Source: Longimicrobiaceae bacterium (GTDB taxonomy: Bacteria > Gemmatimonadota > Gemmatimonadetes > Longimicrobiales > Longimicrobiaceae). Taken from it: a stretch of DNA of 32,596 nucleotides. This document shows, in pieces, positions 7,180 to 14,536 of the stretch; within the stretch, counting starts at the first letter, position 1; each line of letters begins with the position of its first letter. The stretch spans positions 1 to 32,596 of the forward strand of contig JASLAX010000204.1 of assembly GCA_030146875.1 (NCBI GenBank), read 5' to 3'. Below the pieces are notes generated by a model that was given only the letters and a program-made list of their open reading frames with translations, was not told the origin of the DNA and made no database searches. The position numbers and the translations under genes are program-made.

Positions 7180-8601
7180 ATGCGCCGCCTCGTCCTGCTC
7201 GCCATGCTCCTGCTCCCCCTGGCCGGGTGCGCCGGGATGATGGAGTCCCTCGCCCGCGGCTACCCGGCCGACGACTCGTGGAGCCGCCCGCTGCGCGCCC
7301 GGCTGCACCACGGCACCGGCGGGCTGGGGATCGACCTCTCCTCGCCCGCGTACGTGGCGGTCTTCGAGATCGTGCCGGGGCGCGGCGCGGGGCTGTTCTA
7401 CCCCGCGTACAGCGACGAGGCCTCGCGCTTCTCGTCCGGGTTCTCGCACGTGCTGGTGGCGGGGCCGCGGCACTACGACTGGTACTTCCGCCGCAACCCG
7501 GCGTCGTTCGCCGTGAGCGGCCCGCGCCACTACCTGCTGGTGGCGTCGCGCTCGCCGCTGCGGCTGGACGGGCTGCTCGACCGCCCGTCGGCGCTGCGGA
7601 GCATGATGGGATACTCCCGCTTCTCGCGCATGAACGCCGACGAGACGATGGACGACATCCTCTCCCTGGTCGTGCCGAACGTGGGGGACGACGACTGGAC
7701 CAGCGACGTGCTGACGGTGTGGCCCGAGCGCCCGTACCGCTCCAGCGACGCGTACGTGGACCAGGTGTACGTGACCGTGGTGTGCCGCGACGGGCGGCGG
7801 GTGGTGGTGCCGGTGGACCAGGGGCGGCGTGCCTGCGGGGGCGAGGACGGATGGCGCCGCCCCCGGCCGCCCCCGCCGGCGGCGGGCGACACGCTGGACG
7901 AGGAGCGTCCGGGCCGCGACTCGGTGGACGTGCCCACGCGCCGCCGGCCGATCCCGACGGACGCCCCGGGCGGGGCGGGGGAGGGCGGGGAAGGAAGCGC
8001 ACGGCGCCCGGTCTCCCGACCGCCCACGGAGGAGCCGGCGTCCGGCCGTGAGCGCTTCGGCCTGCGGGAGCGCGAGGAGCCCCGCGTGGTCGCGCCCCCG
8101 GCCGCCCGCCCGGCGCCGGAGGAGCAGGGCGGCGCGGAGCGGCCCCGCAGGGAGGAGCCCCGCGCGGAGCAGCCGCGGACGGAGCGCCCCCGCCGTGAGG
8201 AGCCCCGCGCGGCCCCCCGCGAGGAGCCGCGCGTGGAGCGCCCCGAGCCGTCTCGGATCGAGGCCGTCCCGACGGTGCGGGAGACGCCGCGGGTGGAGCG
8301 CCCCGAGCCCTCGCGGATCGAGGCCGTCCCGACGGTGCGGGAGACGCCGCGAGTGGAGCGTCCGGAGCCCTCCCCGGTCGAGGTCGCCCCGGCGGTGCGC
8401 GAGACCCCGCGGGTGGAGCGTCCGGAGCCCTCGCGCGCGGAGCCGGCCCCGGTCGTCCGCGAGGAGCCACGGCCGGAGCCGGCGCGGGTGGCGCCCCGGC
8501 CGGAGCCGCGGACCGAGCGTCCCGCGCCCCCGCCGGCTCCCGCCCAGCCAGCCGAGTCCCGCTCCCGTCCGGGTACGCCGACCGAGGGCGAGGTCCGCTA
8601 G
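7180..8601 (+). CDS. Lipoprotein with a repeated Arg/Pro/Glu tail
   Basis: I do not recognise the family of this 473-residue protein. A signal peptide with lipobox LAGC (Cys at residue 16) marks it as a lipoprotein. Residues about 30-225 look like a folded domain with many aromatic residues and no motif I can name. From about residue 230 the composition changes to Pro, Arg and Glu, and four consecutive 20-residue units of the type RVERPEPSRIEAVPTVRETP are encoded at 8221-8460. The tail probably is disordered and may span the periplasm or contact the anionic cell wall. The ATG at 7180 is chosen because it begins the signal peptide; the frame open upstream lacks one. Confidence 0.8.
   Translation: MRRLVLLAMLLLPLAGCAGMMESLARGYPADDSWSRPLRARLHHGTGGLGIDLSSPAYVAVFEIVPGRGAGLFYPAYSDEASRFSSGFSHVLVAGPRHYDWYFRRNPASFAVSGPRHYLLVASRSPLRLDGLLDRPSALRSMMGYSRFSRMNADETMDDILSLVVPNVGDDDWTSDVLTVWPERPYRSSDAYVDQVYVTVVCRDGRRVVVPVDQGRRACGGEDGWRRPRPPPPAAGDTLDEERPGRDSVDVPTRRRPIPTDAPGGAGEGGEGSARRPVSRPPTEEPASGRERFGLREREEPRVVAPPAARPAPEEQGGAERPRREEPRAEQPRTERPRREEPRAAPREEPRVERPEPSRIEAVPTVRETPRVERPEPSRIEAVPTVRETPRVERPEPSPVEVAPAVRETPRVERPEPSRAEPAPVVREEPRPEPARVAPRPEPRTERPAPPPAPAQPAESRSRPGTPTEGEVR
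8221..8460 (+). repeat. Four in-frame 60-bp tandem repeats
   Basis: Four successive 60-bp units occupy 8221-8280, 8281-8340, 8341-8400 and 8401-8460. The first two are almost identical; the last two have diverged mainly at third positions and around the central serine. Each unit encodes 20 residues rich in Arg, Pro and Glu. The exact period and lack of frame disruption point to repeat expansion within the coding sequence. Confidence 0.9.
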
Positions 8602-8705
8602 CGGGCCGAACCGCAGCCCCGGCGCCGGGTACCAGCGTCCGCGCTCCATGCCGGGGTGCGGACGCGCCGCTGTCCGGCGCGCGACGAACGACGGAGGGAC
8701 CCGCC

Positions 8706-9380
8706 GTGCTGAAGGTGATCCGGGACGAGGTGGTGGGCTGCCGGCGCTGCGAGCGGCTGGTGGAGTGGCGCGAGCGCGTGGGGCGCGAGAAGCGGCGCGC
8801 GTTCCGCGGGGAGGAGTACTGGGCCCGCCCCGTGCCCGGCTTCGGTGACCCGGAGGCGCGGCTCCTGGTCCTGGGCCTGGCTCCCGCGGCCCACGGCGCG
8901 AACCGCACCGGGCGCGTCTTCACCGGCGACCGCTCGGGCGACTGGCTCTTCGCGGCCATGCACCGCGCCGGCTACGCGTCCCAACCGACGTCGGTCCGGT
9001 TGGAGGACGGCCTGGCGCTCACCGACGCCTGGGTGACCGCCGCGGTGAAGTGCGCCCCGCCCGAGAACAAGCCGCTCCCCGACGAGCGCGATGCCTGCTC
9101 GCCCTTCACCCTGCGCGAGCTGGCCGCGCTCCCCCGCCTGCGCGCCGTCCTGTGCCTGGGCGGCTTCGCGTGGGAGGCGGCGCTGCGTCTGCTGGGGCGG
9201 GCGGGGCACCCCATCCCCACGCCTCGCCCGCGCTTCGGCCACTGCGCCGTGGCGGAGGTCGGGCCGCTGGCGCTGGTGGGCTCGTACCACCCCTCGCAGC
9301 AGAACACCTTCACCGGCCGGCTGACGGAGCCCATGCTGGACGCGGCGTTCGCGGCGGCCAGGCGGGCGGCGGAGGGGTGA
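8706..9380 (+). CDS. Uracil-DNA glycosylase, family 5 (UdgB type)
   Basis: This 224-residue enzyme is predicted to remove uracil and other deaminated bases from DNA. It contains GLAPAAHGANRTGRVFTGD, the family-5 version of motif A, which lacks the usual catalytic polar residue, and the C-terminal HPSQQNTFTGRLT segment. Four cysteines suitable for an iron-sulfur cluster are present: Cys12 and Cys15 in the CRRC motif, Cys116 and Cys131. The GTG start at 8706 is supported by GGAGGG about 7 bp upstream. The gene is preceded by about 100 bp of spacer and followed by a terminator, so it is likely transcribed alone. Confidence 0.93.
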   Translation: MLKVIRDEVVGCRRCERLVEWRERVGREKRRAFRGEEYWARPVPGFGDPEARLLVLGLAPAAHGANRTGRVFTGDRSGDWLFAAMHRAGYASQPTSVRLEDGLALTDAWVTAAVKCAPPENKPLPDERDACSPFTLRELAALPRLRAVLCLGGFAWEAALRLLGRAGHPIPTPRPRFGHCAVAEVGPLALVGSYHPSQQNTFTGRLTEPMLDAAFAAARRAAEG

Positions 9381-9433
9381 GCGCGGGGCGCGACGACATC
9401 GTTGCCCCCGCCGGTGTCCCCCCGTAACGTGGA

Positions 9434-9462
9434 AGGCCGCGGCGCTCCGGGCGCCGCGGCCT
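9434..9462 (+). terminator. Terminator of the uracil-DNA glycosylase gene
   Basis: A perfect 12-bp GC-rich stem (9434-9445 with 9451-9462) has a 5-nt loop and is followed by a CTCCTCC pyrimidine run. It lies 53 bp past the stop codon. Confidence 0.7.
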
Positions 9463-9607
9463 CCTCCTCCTCCGGAGCACCGCATTCCCACCGGCTTCCC
9501 CGCCGCGCCCCGACCAGGGGGGGCGGACGGGAAGGGGAGCAGAGTAGATGAAAGCGTGGCAAGGAGTTGTGAAACCCGGGCGCGACGCCGTCCGTAGTCC
9601 CGGGAGC

Positions 9608-9637
9608 TTGACGGAAGACCGGGGAAGGGGATAGTTT
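9608..9637 (+). promoter_or_regulatory. Candidate promoter of the nfeD-flotillin operon
   Basis: TTGACG at 9608-9613 matches the -35 consensus at five of six positions. ATAGTT/TAGTTT follows 17-18 bp later, in an unusually AT-rich patch for this DNA. It lies about 65 bp before the TTG start at 9704. Confidence 0.5.
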
Positions 9638-9703
9638 CGAGGCCGGACGCGCTCGCGTCCGTCCCCCCTTCCGCCGGACCGATCCCCCTTCTCGTACCGG
9701 GCA

Positions 9704-10258
9704 TTGGACACCGTCTTCTTCGTCTGCGCGCTGGTCGGCGGCGGCCTGCTGGTCCTGGAGCTCGTGCTGAGCGTCCTGGGGCTGGAGGACGGAGTGCTGC
9801 ACACCCTCGGCATCGGCGACGCGCCGGGCGTGCACGCCGGCGACGCGCTGCAGCTCCTGAGCGTGCGCTCGGTGTCCGCCGCCCTCGCCTTCGGCGGGAT
9901 CGGCGGCATGGCCATGCGCGCCGGCGGCTTCGGCGTGCCCGTGGCGGCCTCGGTCGCCCTGGCGGCGGGCTCCGTGTCCGCCTGGGGCGTCGCGACGGCC
10001 ATGCGGGCCATGCTGCGCCTGGAGCGCGACGGCACCGTGCGCCTGGGCGGCGCCGTGGGCCACCAGGGGCAGGTGTACCTGAGCATCCCCGGCGCGCGGG
10101 CGGGCGCCGGGAAGATCCACGTGTCGCTCCAGGGCCGCACCGTGGAGTGCCGCGCCGTATCCGACGAGCCCCTTCCGACGGGCGCCGCCATCCTGGTGGT
10201 CGACGTCCTCGATCCCGAAACCGTGGTGGTCGTACCCACCCCCGACCTGGGAGCCTGA
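9704..10258 (+). CDS. NfeD-like membrane protein, flotillin partner
   Basis: This 184-residue protein has hydrophobic helices at about 3-27, 55-75 and 78-100. A C-terminal, beta-rich soluble domain (about 110-180) has the form of an OB-fold, with short Gly/Val strands such as GQVYLSI and the typical ending ILVVDVLDPETVVVVP. NfeD/YuaF-type proteins are encoded with flotillins and help form or position flotillin membrane assemblies. Here the flotillin gene starts four bases after the stop. The TTG start is accepted because no in-frame ATG or GTG precedes the first helix and the next downstream starts would cut it. No good ribosome-binding site is seen. Confidence 0.8.
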   Translation: MDTVFFVCALVGGGLLVLELVLSVLGLEDGVLHTLGIGDAPGVHAGDALQLLSVRSVSAALAFGGIGGMAMRAGGFGVPVAASVALAAGSVSAWGVATAMRAMLRLERDGTVRLGGAVGHQGQVYLSIPGARAGAGKIHVSLQGRTVECRAVSDEPLPTGAAILVVDVLDPETVVVVPTPDLGA

Positions 10259-10262
10259 TCCC

Positions 10263-11918
10263 ATGACCCCCGTCCTTGCAGCCGCCTTCCAGGCGGACCT
10301 GGTCTCCACCATCCTGGGGAGCGGCGTGCTCCTGGCCCTGGTCCTGGGCCTGGGCTTCGTCTTCTTCCTGGCATCGCGCTACCGGCGCTGCCCCGCGAAC
10401 AAGGTGCTGGTCGTCTCCGGCATGGTGGGCGGGGGGAACTCCGCCAAGTGCCTCTCGGGCGGCGGCACGTTCGTGTGGCCCATCATCCAGGAGTACGACT
10501 ACCTGACCCTGGAGCCCATCCAGATCGACATCCCGCTCCGCGACGCGCTCTCGTTCGAGAACATCCGCGTGAGCGTGCCGAGCGTGTTCACGGTGGCGGT
10601 GGGCACCGAGGACGAGGTGCGCCAGAACGCGGCCATCCGCCTGCTCAAGCTGGACCAGAACCAGATCAAGCGGCAGGCGCAGGACATCATCTTCGGGCAG
10701 CTCCGCCAGGTGATCGCGTCCATGCGGATCGAGGAGATCAACCGCGACCGCGACTCGTTCCTGCACAACATCCTCACGTCGCTGGAGCCGGAGCTCAAGA
10801 AGGTGGGCCTGGTGCTGCTGAACGTGAACATCACGGACATCAACGACGAGTCCGGGTACATCGAGGCCATCGGCCGCAAAGCGGCCGCCGAGGCGGTGCA
10901 GAAGGCCCGCGGCGACGTGGCCGACCAGGAGCGGATGGGCGAGATCCGCGTGGCCGAGGCCGAGCGCGAGAAGGTGATCTCGGTCTCCAACGCCAACAAG
11001 GAGCGCGAGATCGGCATGCGCGAGGCCACCCGGGCGCAGGCCGTGCGCGTGGCCGAGCTGGAGAAGGAGCAGAAGGTGGGCGAGGAGACCGCCGCGTTCC
11101 AGCGTGAGGCCGCGGTGAAGGACGCCGAGCAGCAGAAGCGCGTCGCGGTGGCCACCGCCGAGGCCAAGGCCATCGCCGGCGAGGCGCAGAGCCAGGCGCA
11201 GATCGTGGCGACGCAGGCCCAGCTCCAGGTGCGCCAGGCCGAGGCCTACGAGATGGGCGAGAAGCGCAAGCGCGAGGCGGAGGCCGCGGTGCAAGAGGCG
11301 CAGAACCGCGCCATGGCCAAGGCGGCCATCGCCCAGGCCGAGCGGATCGAGGCGGAGCGCCGCGCCCAGCTCGAGGCTCCCGCCAAGGCCGAGAAGGCGA
11401 AGATGATCGTGGACGCCGAGGCCGAGGGCGAGCGGAAGCGCATCAACGCGGTAGCCGAGGCCGAGGCCATCTACGTGAAGCTGGAGGCCGAGGCGCGCGG
11501 CCAGTACGAGATCCTGGCCAGGAAGGGCGAGGGCCTGAAGGCCATCGTGGAGGCCTGCGGCGGTTCGGAGCAGGCGTTCCAGCTCCTGATGCTGGAGCAC
11601 CTGGACACGCTGGCCGAGACGGCGGCGAAGGCGATCTCGAACGTGAAGTTCGACAAGGTCGTGGTCTGGGACGGCGGGTCGGGCACGGCCAGCACCAACT
11701 TCCTGCAGGGCATGGCGCGCTCGCTGCCGCCCATGATGCAGGTGATGAAGGACATCGGCGGGGTGCGCCTGCCCGACTTCCTGGGTACCTCGCTCGACGA
11801 GGCGTCCAACGGCAGGCCCGCGGCCGACCACGCCGCGCCGCGGATGCCCTGGGAGGCCCCCGCCCCCACCGCCGTCGCGGTCCCGAAGGTGGTCGCGGCG
11901 CCGGATCCGGCCGAGTAG
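10263..11918 (+). CDS. Flotillin family protein (SPFH domain)
   Basis: This 551-residue membrane-scaffold protein has an N-terminal hydrophobic helix at about 13-38. An SPFH domain follows (about 45-210, with YDYLTLEPIQIDIPLRDALS and VLLNVNITDINDESGYIEAIG). A long Ala/Glu/Lys/Arg coiled coil of EAxAE repeats (about 215-430) leads to a C-terminal region. This is the layout of bacterial flotillins (FloT/YuaG), which oligomerise into membrane microdomains that affect fluidity and protein secretion. Translation is probably coupled to the preceding NfeD-like gene, only four bases away. The C-terminal 50 residues are Ala/Pro-rich. A bidirectional terminator closes the operon. Confidence 0.94.
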   Translation: MTPVLAAAFQADLVSTILGSGVLLALVLGLGFVFFLASRYRRCPANKVLVVSGMVGGGNSAKCLSGGGTFVWPIIQEYDYLTLEPIQIDIPLRDALSFENIRVSVPSVFTVAVGTEDEVRQNAAIRLLKLDQNQIKRQAQDIIFGQLRQVIASMRIEEINRDRDSFLHNILTSLEPELKKVGLVLLNVNITDINDESGYIEAIGRKAAAEAVQKARGDVADQERMGEIRVAEAEREKVISVSNANKEREIGMREATRAQAVRVAELEKEQKVGEETAAFQREAAVKDAEQQKRVAVATAEAKAIAGEAQSQAQIVATQAQLQVRQAEAYEMGEKRKREAEAAVQEAQNRAMAKAAIAQAERIEAERRAQLEAPAKAEKAKMIVDAEAEGERKRINAVAEAEAIYVKLEAEARGQYEILARKGEGLKAIVEACGGSEQAFQLLMLEHLDTLAETAAKAISNVKFDKVVVWDGGSGTASTNFLQGMARSLPPMMQVMKDIGGVRLPDFLGTSLDEASNGRPAADHAAPRMPWEAPAPTAVAVPKVVAAPDPAE

Positions 11919-11939
11919 ACGTTCGCTCCGACGACCAGC

Positions 11940-11976
11940 GAAGGCCCCGCACCTGCTACACGGGTGCGGGGCCTTC
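11940..11976. terminator. Bidirectional terminator after the flotillin gene
   Basis: A perfect 14-bp stem (11940-11953 with 11963-11976) with a 9-nt loop lies between the flotillin stop and the convergent DUF429 stop. Outer bases GAAGG/CCTTC give a small T run on each strand. Confidence 0.75.
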
Positions 11977-12015
11977 TCGCGTTCCGCGTCTCCACGTGCT
12001 GCCGTCGTCGCCCGC

Positions 12016-12831
12016 CTACGAGCCGAGAGCCAGGGGGGCGCGGTAGATCCACCCCTCCAGCTCCAACGTCTCGGGCGGGAACTTCGCGACGCGGTACGGC
12101 TGGTCCAGGTCGTCGCGGCAGAGGTAGGCGGTGAGGCAGGCCACGACGGCGTCGCGGGCGTCCTCCAGCGTGACCGCGATGGACTCCAGCGAAGGGTGGT
12201 CGAAGGTCAGGTAGGGACGCAGCGCCACGGGGCGGGCGCGGACCTCGCCGGGGCGCGAGGGGACCTTGCTTCCCTTGATCCCCAGGTCCTTGATGGTGCC
12301 GGAGGGATAGACCTCCAGCACGACCGTGGAGGCGGAGGCGTCCGCCGCCACGGGGGGAAGGGAGACGTCGGCCGCGTCGCGGAGCTCGTGCAGGCAGCGG
12401 ATGCCCTCCACCGTCTGGCGGTAGAGGCGCATGTCCATGGGCGCCAGGGCGCCGCCCGTGTCCGTGGCGCGCATGCGCTTGTGCATCTCCGGGAAGTGCT
12501 CGCGCACCTCGTCGGCCGGGCGGTCCGCGACCCAGGCCGCGGTGCCCTTCCACGACGCGCGGCGCTCGCCGGCCACGCGCTGCGAGGCCTCCCCCGGCAG
12601 GCCGAAGGGGAAGTCCGCGCCCCAGAGCACGCGGGCGTCCTCCTCCGCCCCCACCGCCTTCCGCCAGCCCTTCGCCACGAAGTCCACCATGTCGGCGCGG
12701 AACGGCTGCGGGCACAGGGAGAGGACGTGCAGCTTGCCGTCGCGCTCCTGGCCCACCGCCGTCCACAGGTTGTCGAGCGGCTCCTTCGCCCCGGAGAAGT
12801 CGATCCCGCCGAAGTACGCGAAGCCCGTCAC
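12016..12831 (-). CDS. DUF429 family protein, predicted RNase H-like fold
   Basis: This 271-residue protein starts YFGGIDFSGAK, the metal-binding first strand typical of DUF429, a family predicted to have an RNase H-like nuclease fold. An internal DFPFGLPG segment and a later VVLEVYPSGTIKDLGIKG strand are also family features. The biological role of the family is not settled. The GTG start overlaps the stop of the upstream aminopeptidase gene in the sequence GTGA, so translation is probably coupled. No functional link between the two is apparent. Confidence 0.8.
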   Translation of the reverse strand: MTGFAYFGGIDFSGAKEPLDNLWTAVGQERDGKLHVLSLCPQPFRADMVDFVAKGWRKAVGAEEDARVLWGADFPFGLPGEASQRVAGERRASWKGTAAWVADRPADEVREHFPEMHKRMRATDTGGALAPMDMRLYRQTVEGIRCLHELRDAADVSLPPVAADASASTVVLEVYPSGTIKDLGIKGSKVPSRPGEVRARPVALRPYLTFDHPSLESIAVTLEDARDAVVACLTAYLCRDDLDQPYRVAKFPPETLELEGWIYRAPLALGS

Positions 12832-14399
12832 GGAGCCGCCGGGCGCGGCGTGGTGCCCCGGTACCACTCCACCGCCTCGGGGCGGCGGCCGGCGCTCCAG
12901 GGGGAGGGCTCGGCCATCAGCGCCTCGATCTCCGCGATCTCGCGCGGGGCTCCCTCGCTCACGCGCTCCACGCCGCGCGCGGTGACGACGTAGTCGTCCT
13001 CGATCCGCACGCCGATGTTGCGGTAGCGGGCCACCACGGGGCGCAGCCTGGCGATCAGGGCGCGGTTCTCGGGGGTGTCGGCCAGGTGGTCCAGCACGTC
13101 GGCGCGCACGTAGATGCCGGGCTCGATGGTGAAGGCGCTCCCCTCCTTGAACGCGCCGCCGAAGTAGGAGACGTCGGGGTCGTGCACGTCCAGCCCGATC
13201 CCGTGCCCCAGCCCGTGCATGTAGAAGAGCTGGATCTGGGGGCAACGCGAGGAGCCGTTGCGGCCGCAGGCGTAGCTGGCGGTGGGCGACTCGATCAGGC
13301 CCAGGCGGGTCAGCCCCTCCGCCAGAACCCGCTGGGCCGCCGCGTTGATCTGCGCCCAGGTGGCGCCGGGGCGCACCAGGGCCTCGGCCGCCTTCTGCGC
13401 GTCCAGCACGATCTGGTAGACCTGCCGCTGCTCGGGGGAGAAGCGTCCGCTCACGGGAAGGGTGCGCGTCAGGTCCGCCGCGTAGCCGCGGTACGACGCG
13501 CCGATGTCCATCACCAGCGTCTCGCCGGCCTGCATGAAGCGGTCGGCCTCGCGGTAGTGCAGCGTGGTGGAGTTGGGGCCCGAGCCCACGATGCTGGCGA
13601 ACGAGGGGCGCTCGGAGCCGTAGCGGCGGAAGGTGCCCTCGATCAGCGCCTGCACCTCGAACTCGTTCATCCCGGGCTCCACGTACCGAGCCGCCTGGTG
13701 GTGGGCCAGGATGGTGATGTAGACGGCGCGCCGGATCAGGTCCAGCTCCGTGGCCGACTTGCTCCCGCGGAGCTGGCTCAGCACGCGGTCCAGCGACTCC
13801 GTCCTGGTGCCCGCGTGCGCGTCCACGAGCTGCTTCACGAGCTGCTGGTCGCGGCGCAGCACCGTCCGCTCGCCCGCGTCCTCCGGGAGCGGGGAGACGG
13901 TGTAGAGGGTGCGCGGCGTGGCCAGGAGCGAGTCCAGCAGCGGCATCATCCCCTCGACCTCGCGCGTGGCGATGCCGGTCAGGGCGCGGGCGCGCTCGGC
14001 GCCCAGGCGCGAGCCCTCCCACACCTCGCGTGCCGGGTTGCGGCGGCGTACGAAGAGCGTCTCGCGCACCTGCGACCCCTGCTTGGAGACGACCAGGGCG
14101 GCGCCGGGCTCGGTGATCCCCGTCAGGTAGCGGAAGGCGGGGTTCTGGGCGAAGGGCGCGTAGTCGGTCTCGGGCTCGTCCTGGCCCCACACCACCAGCA
14201 CCCCGTCGCGCATCCGCTCGGCCAGCGCGGCGCGGCGGCGGGCGTGCTCCGCCGCGGAGACCGGCGCCGCGGGCGGCAGGTCGGGGAAGCGCCATTCGTC
14301 CGCGGCGCCGCGCTGGCCGGGGCCCTGCGCGCGGGCGGGGGCACAGGCCAGCAGGCCCAGGGTGGCGAGGGCGAGCGCCCGGCGGGTGCGGAGGAGCAT
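12828..14399 (-). CDS. Secreted Xaa-Pro aminopeptidase (M24B metallopeptidase)
   Basis: This 523-residue peptidase is predicted to remove N-terminal residues preceding proline. A signal peptide (about 1-24, ending ARAQ) sends it to the periplasm or outside. An N-terminal creatinase-like domain follows, then the pita-bread catalytic domain. The five metal ligands expected for M24 are all present: Asp298 and Asp309 (MDIGASYRGYAADLTRT), His399 (GHGIGLDVHD), Glu426 (FTIEPGIY) and Glu467 (VRIEDDY). An insert with two cysteines, YACGRNGSSRCPQ, sits before the metal-binding His. The ATG at 14399 begins the signal peptide. The gene is downstream of the DUF255 gene, separated by a hairpin. Confidence 0.93.
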   Translation of the reverse strand: MLLRTRRALALATLGLLACAPARAQGPGQRGAADEWRFPDLPPAAPVSAAEHARRRAALAERMRDGVLVVWGQDEPETDYAPFAQNPAFRYLTGITEPGAALVVSKQGSQVRETLFVRRRNPAREVWEGSRLGAERARALTGIATREVEGMMPLLDSLLATPRTLYTVSPLPEDAGERTVLRRDQQLVKQLVDAHAGTRTESLDRVLSQLRGSKSATELDLIRRAVYITILAHHQAARYVEPGMNEFEVQALIEGTFRRYGSERPSFASIVGSGPNSTTLHYREADRFMQAGETLVMDIGASYRGYAADLTRTLPVSGRFSPEQRQVYQIVLDAQKAAEALVRPGATWAQINAAAQRVLAEGLTRLGLIESPTASYACGRNGSSRCPQIQLFYMHGLGHGIGLDVHDPDVSYFGGAFKEGSAFTIEPGIYVRADVLDHLADTPENRALIARLRPVVARYRNIGVRIEDDYVVTARGVERVSEGAPREIAEIEALMAEPSPWSAGRRPEAVEWYRGTTPRPAAP

Positions 14400-14502
14400 G
14401 GGATCGCGGGGTGAGGGGAGGGGGCGCTCCGCGGGAGCGGCGCGCCGCGTGGATATTGCCGGCCCGCGCGAGGCGCGCGCAAGCCCGCGGGGACGAGCCG
14501 CC

Positions 14503-14528
14503 CGCCGCGCGCCACCAGGCGCGCGGCG
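14503..14528 (-). terminator. Hairpin between the DUF255 and aminopeptidase genes
   Basis: A perfect 11-bp GC-rich stem (14503-14513 with 14518-14528) with loop ACCA on the plus strand lies 9 bp past the DUF255 stop on the minus strand. It may end that transcript before the aminopeptidase gene. Confidence 0.5.
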
Positions 14529-14536
14529 GCGCTCCG

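Larger units (their letters stand above)
9381..9703 (+). other. Intergenic region before the NfeD-flotillin operon
   Basis: This 323-bp gap holds the terminator at 9434-9462 and a candidate promoter at 9608-9637. I see no coding sequence or structured RNA in the remainder. Confidence 0.6.

Noticed and set aside
8221..8460. Possible CRISPR or intergenic repeat
   Set aside because: The 60-bp period is in frame inside a coding sequence and encodes 20-residue repeats.
8598..11831. A 1077-residue open frame on the minus strand, opposite the glycosylase and flotillin genes
   Set aside because: It is antisense to well-recognised genes, and its His/Leu/Gly-rich translation is the mirror of their coding bias.
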